64,000 bases of DNA. Origin: Cheiracanthium punctorium. Lineage: Eukaryota > Arthropoda > Arachnida > Araneae > Cheiracanthiidae. Position numbers and translations under genes: made by a program. The stretch lies in NCBI GenBank assembly GCA_038373885.1, contig JAWZYV010010352.1, forward strand, positions 1-64,000. The letters are read 5' to 3'. Positions 58,243 through 64,000 of the stretch are shown one piece after another (the stretch's first letter is position 1; each line of letters opens with the position of its first letter). A model generated the notes under the pieces. The model was not told the origin of the DNA, did no database searches, and saw only the letters and a program-made list of their open reading frames with translations.

Positions 58243-59391
58243 TTAAATTGGTAAAATAATCTCTTTCCCCATTTTTAGTTTTCTCAATATGTGTTCAAAT
58301 GGCACATTATATATTCTTACAAATTTTTCATTGTGTCTAAAAGTACTCTTCTTTGTTTTTTTTTCTTTTCTGTGTTTTACAATTTTTTTTTTTTTTGCCA
58401 GGGCAAATTTGGGTAACTCGGTCATCTTCAAGAAAATTTTCAATGGATTTTTTTACACTTGCACTTATTGTACATATTTTTTTTTCCGAACATAGTTGGT
58501 TACGTCATCCTGATTGCTAAGCTTCAGTCTTTCATTTATTTTACGTGAAACTACTCCTTTCAAATAAGATTGCATTCTGTATTTTTTCAAAATTTTGTTT
58601 CCAATTGCTTTCATAAATTGCTTTTTGGTACCTGGTTTAGCTCTTTTAGCTTGGTGTACTAACTGCTTCTTGAGAGCACAGCCATAAATTAAGTGCTTTC
58701 TAACTTCTTTTGTCCCCGTTTGATTTTTCAGTAGGTGGTTTGTCTGTTTTCTAGGAGAGGGTGACAGTGTAAGAGAATAATTCTTTTGGCGGTGATATTT
58801 CTTCTTGAATTTTTATAGTTGGCGCTGAAGTTTTTTAATAGTGTTGTTCTGTTTTTCAATTATGCGATATGCTTTTGCCTTTTTTCTATTAGCTTGTTTT
58901 ATTGCATTTTTCTTTTGACTAGATTCTTGCACTCCATTTAAGATTGTACTACACCTGGACTGTGGTGTTTAAAATAAATTGAACCCCCCCCCCCCCCCAA
59001 AAAAAAAAAAAAAAAAAAAAATACTGGAATTTAATTGTGCCATACTTTCATTATCCGATACCAGAGGAGTTAAGTTTTTTGCAAGAGCCTTTCTAGTTCT
59101 ATAATTCTTCGAATTTTTTCTCCATTCCTTTCTTTTTAACCTTTGGTAACGTGGACTGCACAGTGCTATTGGCAAAATTATCTTTCCCCCCCCCCTTTTT
59201 TTTTTATAATAATGTTCTCTATCTTTTTGTCTCTTTATATCTAGCTCTTCTGCTGTCATCCTAGCCTGACGTTGCCGTTGCCTTTCTGCTGCTAACTCCT
59301 TTTGCCGGATATATTTTTTAGAATTCTGGCGAGCAGTGTTTTGATTTCCAGAAGCTACTTGTTTTTGGTGCTTGCTTTCAGAAGTTTTCAT
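58243..59391 (-). pseudogene. Uncharacterised, very basic ORF (Arg/Lys/Gln-rich), fragmented
   Basis: From ATG 59391 the frame reads KYIRQKELAAERQRQRQARM and TAEELDIKRQKDREHYYKKK, then YQRLKRKEWRKNSKNYRTRK, until a poly-A/poly-C low-complexity break near 59020. In other frames it continues KKNAIKQANRKKAKAYRIIE, SLTLSPSPRKQTN, KAIGNKILKKYRMQSYLKG and VRKKKYVQ, and ends with RHNEKFVRIYNVPFEHILRK to 58243. It is coiled-coil-like and strongly basic. I recall similar uncharacterised arthropod and hydrozoan repeat-encoded proteins but no function. Frameshifts and stops show it is a relic. A DNA- or RNA-binding role is only a guess. Confidence 0.5.
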
Positions 59392-59874
59392 TTTGTTCTT
59401 TTTTCTGTAGGTGTAGTTTTTTTAACTTGTGTCAGATCATTCACTGTCCTTTTTACAGATTTTCTAGGATTGCCTATTCTTACTTTCAACATTTTTTTTT
59501 TTTTCTTTTTTTTCTGCCACGCAAAGATAAAAATAAATATATCAGTATTTGGGAATCGCAATTAAAAAAGTATTACTCTTTACTAATGTTATGTATATAT
59601 CCTATGTATATTTATACTTCTTAAGAAGGTACTAATGAATCTTTTAAAAAGGGTGGCGCAATCAAAAATTTAGTGGTAGTAATAAAAAAATTATTTTGTT
59701 TCAACATATATGTATATATATACACATTTTTTTTTGGGGGGGGGCAGGTAGTTTGTGTGTGGGGTCAGTTAGTTAGAAGATTGACAAATACATCCATTTT
59801 ATGAAAGTGATATAGGATTTTTTACATTAATTTCTTTTGTCGCGGGGGGGGGGGCGGTCGCCCCTCCTTAATCC

Positions 59875-60110
59875 GCCCTTGGGGGGGGGCGATCGCGGTT
59901 CCGGTGTGAATACCAAAGGGGGCATGCTTCACACTTAACAGCCAAAAAATTTAGTGCTATGAATTCAATTTTTTTTTCAATGGATTCTCTTTCTCTCTCT
60001 TTATCAATTTTCTCTTTCGGAAGGGGGGGGGGGGGTTACCGTTCCGGCCCGAATACCAATGGAGGGGGGGGGATGCTTCATACTTAATAGCCGTTCTGTG
60101 GAGCTTATTT
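59875..60110. repeat. Two-copy direct repeat with G runs
   Basis: GGTTCCGGTGTGAATACCAAAGG...GGATGCTTC-type phrases at about 59897 and 60038 repeat with ATGCTTCA(C/T)ACTTAA(C/T)AGCC. Each is preceded by a run of 9-13 G. The spacing is about 140 bp. Confidence 0.6.
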
Positions 60111-60184
60111 TCTCTCATATCCAGACCTTTTTAAAAGATCGTCATTCCGGTCACAATTAAATCACTTCGCTCACGCGCGCGCGC

Positions 60185-60204
60185 TTTCTGTCACGTGACA
60201 GAAA
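60185..60204. other. Perfect 20-bp palindrome
   Basis: TTTCTGTCACGTGACAGAAA is its own reverse complement, centred on CACGTG. Each half is the recurrent GTGACAGAAA motif of this region. Confidence 0.8.
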
Positions 60205-60635
60205 TGACCGTGACCGAAATGATTTTGTCAATTATATTTCGGTCTACCACCTTTATTTTTTTCCCAATGAATAAATATAAAGCATAAATATTGAAAGATT
60301 ACTTACCTAGTATTGATGAACGATGAAAAGTTTTTTTTCCGGAATATAATTCTTCAAAAACCAAGCATGACCGAGATGAGGAGCCTAAACAGTACGCGTA
60401 ACCAAACGAGCCGAAAAAATGATTTTACTTAACCGTTATCATATTATTTAAAAAAATAACGTTCGCGCACGTGGTTTAGTATTGAAATGTAACAGATTTC
60501 GCTATCAGATGAAGAATTTTTGCGCGCATGGAATCATGAGCAGGTGATTCATGTTCCGGAAGCGCGGGCAAAAAAAATACCGGGACCGTATTGTTTCAAC
60601 TCTTAGTTAAAATTTATACGCCTAGACTCGGTGTG

Positions 60636-60757
60636 CGGAAAAAACGCGAACGGTAAAAACGCCCACGGAAAAAACGCCAACCGGAAAAAACGCGAACGGT
60701 AAAAACGCGAACGGAAAAAACGCCAAACGGAAAAAACGCGAACGGTAAAAACGCCAA
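60636..60757. repeat. 15-16-bp minisatellite, eight copies
   Basis: Units are CGGAAAAAACGCGAA and CGGTAAAAACGCCAA variants, eight in a row. A- and T-variants (CGGA, CGGT) partly alternate, suggesting a two- or three-unit higher-order repeat. The CG content is striking against AT-rich surroundings. Confidence 0.9.
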
Positions 60758-60776
60758 CATGATTCATTTAACATAT

Positions 60777-61610
60777 GAACTATAGGCGTATCGTCGGTTG
60801 GGGGGGGGCACAGGGGGTCACGTGTCCCCCTGTGCCCCCCCCGAACAATTTCGCCAATTTTTTAAAAAATAAACATGTTTGAAATTTTAAAGAAACTTTT
60901 CTTTTCTGCTCTAAAATTTTGATATGTGACCCCCTCAAATGTTTCCTGTGCACCCCCAAAAATTCAGTAGGTCTGGAGCAGTGATGAGCCTTCCTTAGGA
61001 AGCTATTGTTAATAGGTTGTCCTAAGAGTGCAATACATATGAACCATAGGCGTAGGGTCGAAGAGGGGGGGCACAGGGGGCTTGCCCCCCCCCGAACAAT
61101 TTCGTCAATTTCTTAAAAAATAAACATGTTTGAAATTTTAAAGAAATTTTTCTTTTCTGCTCTAAAATTCGATATGTGACCCACTCAAATGTTTCCTGTG
61201 CACCCCCAAAATTTCAGTAGGTCTGGAGCAGTGATGAGCCTTCCTTAGGAAGCTATTGTTAATAGGTTTTCCTAAGAGTACAATACATTCGAACCATAGG
61301 CGTAGGGTCGAAGAGGGGGGGCACAGGGGGGGGGCTGTATCCCCCTTTCCTCCCACTTCGTCTAAAAATTTTTAAACGGACGTTTGTTTTAAAATTTAAA
61401 AGAAATTTCCTTTTCTGCTCTTAAATTCGACATGTGACCCCCTCAAATCTTCATGTGACCCTCCAAATTTTCAGTTGGTCTGGGAGCGGTGATAATCCTT
61501 GTCTAAAAAAGGTATTGTTATAAAATTTTCTAAGCATATTGTACATATGAACTATCGCAATCGGGAGAGGGGGTTACAGGGGGGGGGGTGTCCCCTCTGT
61601 CCCCAAATCT
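60777..61610. repeat. ~255-bp tandem repeat array, three full copies and one partial
   Basis: GAACCATAGGCGTAGGGTCG-like starts occur at 60777, 61041, 61291 and about 61549. Each unit has a G-rich then C-rich hairpin block (GGGGGGGCACAGGGGG...CCCCC), AAATAAACATGTTTGAAATTT, TTTCTTTTCTGCTC, and GTAGGTCTGGAGCAGTGATGAGCC. Similarity falls in the last copy. No coding sequence is supported. Confidence 0.85.
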
Positions 61611-61707
61611 TTTTATTTTAAACAATTGTTTGAAGGGTCGTTTTAACCGTTCCACTTAAAAATGCAAAAAGAAACTCCAGTCTGTGACTTGAGAGAATAT
61701 TTGTTTT

Positions 61708-61711
<4 letters not shown>

Positions 61712-61740
<29 letters not shown>
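61712..61740. repeat. Poly-A tract, 29 bp
   Basis: A long A run at the end of the tandem array region; it could be a retroposon tail, but no body was recognised. Confidence 0.85.
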
Positions 61741-62418
61741 CAACTTTTCATTGTCAGACTAGCTTAATTTGAACAAGGTTATTTTTTAAGCGATTCGTTT
61801 AAACAATTTTTCTCATTCCCAATAGGTTGTGGTTTTAAATTCTTTCTAAATACTAGGTTTTCTTTAAAATATTTTCTTTATTTATTTTTATTTTTAATGC
61901 AATGCAAAGTATTTTATTCGTTGAGCGAAAGTGAATAGTATTTTCCCTTTTCTTAATAATACTCTCACAGTTTTACATCAAGTTATATTAATTGTAATAA
62001 TAGATTTATTGCATCTTTTTTTTCTTGCTGTATTTTATTCATATATGAATAGTTCAATATTTGATAAGTTATCCTTCTAAATATTTATACTTTATCAGTC
62101 TTGCGTATTTCAGCAAGTTTTTTTTCAGTTTATCTTAAAAGTTTAATAAGCTGTAAGTTTTATAAAGAAGAGAGCTTTATAAGATATAAATTTATCTAAT
62201 AAAAATTTTTTAAAAATTTAATCAAGTACCTTTCACATTGTAGAATAAATAATTTTTACTAATTTCATCACAATTAGTAAAAGACTAATGTATAGGTATA
62301 GGGTTCTGGCTTACCGCGCGGCCACTTTCTCCATCTGTAATGTGAATTCGGGTTTGGACCCCTCAAAAAGTCCTCCACCCAAGGCATGTCTAAATTAAGC
62401 AGTCAATCCTTGTGTAGA

Positions 62419-62708
62419 AGGGGCCATGGTAGCCCAGTGGTTAACGCGTTGGACTCGTAACCGGAAGGTTGTGGGTTCGATACCGGCGTACCACTAAAGA
62501 CCACCGTGTACATGCGGCGTACGTGCACGTTAAATCCGTGGTTCCGAAAGTCCTCTCGGCGGTCGCTAGCACTTTCCGAGGAGTGCCAATATTCAGAAGT
62601 CCCCCACCTTCTGATGAGGTTCCAAATTGTGGCGGGAAATTAGGGGAAGGACGTATATGTAGCTCTAAGCGACACATTCAGTGACGCGAGCTGTCCTCTC
62701 CTGGCAAA
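62419..62708 (+). mobile_element. tRNA-derived SINE with 15-bp target duplication
   Basis: It is a full-length relative of 11542-11835. The A box is TGGTAGCCCAGTGG and the B box GGTTCGATACC, with a tRNA-like anticodon arm between them. CAATCCTTGTGTAGA is duplicated exactly at 62404-62418 and 62709-62723. The near-consensus boxes and exact duplication suggest a young copy. The tRNA fold is incomplete at the acceptor stem, so this is not a tRNA gene. Confidence 0.92.
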
Positions 62709-62723
62709 CAATCCTTGTGTAGA

Positions 62724-64000
62724 TCTGCCACAAAACATAAATAACTTTCATGATAATTTACAGTGAAAGTAAAAAGTTTAATATATTTAATATTAAATAA
62801 AAATCATAATCACTTCCAAACACTGTTATCGAGGTTGTCCTAAAAACCCTGACCTATAGAGTTTCCTTCTTTAAATGTTGATCATAGACATATAGAATAA
62901 ATTACATAGTTATTTTATGGTATCAAATAAAATTTTCTGAATATTAAATGTAAATAAATAGAAACATGTATTTTTTATACAGCCCTCTTTCTTCTAAGAA
63001 GGCTTACAGATATGTTTAATCAAAGTTGGTGAGGGGGCAATAAGCTTTGCTATATCAATAATAGCAAAAATATAATTATTAAAACTATTCTAACAAAACA
63101 AATTAACCATTAATTTTAATAAGTGTTATAAATAGCCAATATTTTATATTTTAAGAAATAAGTTTTCAATCATTTTTAAAAAGTTTCCTGTAAAAAGGGG
63201 TTTTTAGCATTCAGAAATGAAAATTTGTTTGAAAAGTTACAATTACACTAACATTTAATTTGAAGAGTTTATTTTAAGTTGTTTTTATTAGTTGTTGACT
63301 TATTAATACCATGACTTAAAAAAAGCATTTTTAAAATAAGACTATTCATGCTTAAAATGAATATTTTAAAAAACAAAAATATGTATACATAAATATATAC
63401 TGATAAATCATTCATTATTCTAATAATTTAAAACCGAAAAGCTAACAAGATGAATCAGAATGAATTATGATGTGCATGAATGAAATGAAATAAAATTATG
63501 ATATGAAATAAAATCTTGCACTTATAAAAAGAAAGCCAGTAAACATAAGCCATGGTTGGTAAGGAATAAACTGAAGGTCAGAATTTATTACAGAGAACGT
63601 GCATGTTAAAACGGTGTGATAGGATATTCTTTTTTAGAGTGATCTTGGTAGGTGAGAGATAGTACTTAAAATTTTCGCAACTGCTACAATTTGTTGCGGA
63701 ATGACTAGTTCTGGTCCTTGTCCTAAGAATACAAACAAATTGAACATTCAGTTTGTTAAATTAGTAATTAATTAATTAAACTTGGTAAATTAATAATTCA
63801 TTAAATTAAACTATTTCTCTATTTTATTATGTTCAGGATAATTTTTAAATCTCGTGCATTTTTAAAGTCTCCCCTTTTAAAGGTGAGTAGGTGTAAAGGC
63901 AAACACCCCCCCCCCCATTCTTTAAAAAAAATTGTGATCAATTTCAGTTAATTAAAGGCACATGGCTCTAATCTACTAAATATTTTGATTTTAATTTGTA
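62724..64000. other. AT-rich non-coding DNA to the window end
   Basis: No coding sequence or paired repeat ends were recognised. A short poly-C run lies at 63907-63917. Confidence 0.5.

Larger units (their letters stand above)
57529..60250. mobile_element. Candidate unclassified DNA element around a basic ORF
   Basis: A decayed basic ORF on the minus strand lies between copies of a GTGACAGAAATGAT-like motif: 57706-57718 inverted, 58058-58071, 58079-58092, 60195-60208, 60210-60223, and inverted at 60142-60154. The phrase GGGTGATTCTCATAAAAGGGG at 57531 looks like a terminus, but I did not find its partner, so the limits are provisional. Confidence 0.4.

Noticed and set aside
58969..59040. Phe/Gly-rich C-terminus of the basic ORF
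   Set aside because: It translates a poly-A/poly-C low-complexity tract; the ORF really continues in another frame downstream.

Overview
This is AT-rich eukaryotic DNA packed with nested transposable elements. It shows spliced genes with GT/AG introns, long homopolymer runs, (CA)n microsatellites, tRNA-derived SINEs and many DNA-transposon families, with no operon or ribosome-binding-site structure. The repertoire (P element with THAP domain, Penelope with GIY-YIG nuclease, Ty3/Gypsy, PIF-Harbinger, hAT, pogo/Jerky-like, mariner remnant, Polinton-like polymerase remnant) fits an arthropod with a large repeat-rich genome, possibly a chelicerate. That assignment is inference; no host marker fixes it.

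Layout. 0.2-12.9 kb: a PIF/Harbinger element with two convergent decayed genes, a Myb/SANT-like gene on + (193-5275) and a HARBI1-like DDE transposase on - (12856-6991). Inside it sit a hAT-like element, a TA-flanked element carrying further MITEs, and a tRNA-SINE. 13.4-21.4 kb: a decayed P-element (THAP) transposase gene on -, with a head-to-head Penelope pair in its second intron and a GAGCCC-rich MITE in its first. 21.6-33.5 kb: a Ty3/Gypsy retrotransposon with two LTRs; its pol region is split by three insertions whose flanks are legible. 33.5-39.8 kb: a mariner 3' remnant, then a pogo/Jerky-like element broken by two insertions. 40.0-41.4 kb: decayed C2H2 fingers and a Polinton-type polymerase-associated ORF.

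43.4-44.5 kb (-) holds the best candidate for host coding sequence: a 1148-nt open exon with canonical splice sites, possibly nischarin-like. 48.8-55.2 kb is a hAT inside a hAT: the outer transposase is broken, while the inner 3,966-bp element has a perfect 8-bp target duplication and an uninterrupted 843-codon transposase, making it the youngest-looking element here. 57.5-60.3 kb carries a decayed, very basic ORF of unknown function surrounded by copies of a GTGACAGAAATGAT motif. 60.6-61.6 kb has a 15-bp minisatellite and a ~255-bp tandem array. 62.4-62.7 kb is a second SINE.

The genes do not form one pathway. They are layers of parasites, and the nesting gives a relative order of insertion. 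The least ordinary items are the quadruplicated 63-nt exon modules in the Myb-like gene, the Penelope inverted pair with one arm lacking the RT core, two elements sharing a 6-bp target-duplication signature, the intact hAT, the GTAC-hairpin cluster at 26.7-27.2 kb, and the unknown basic ORF at 58-59 kb.
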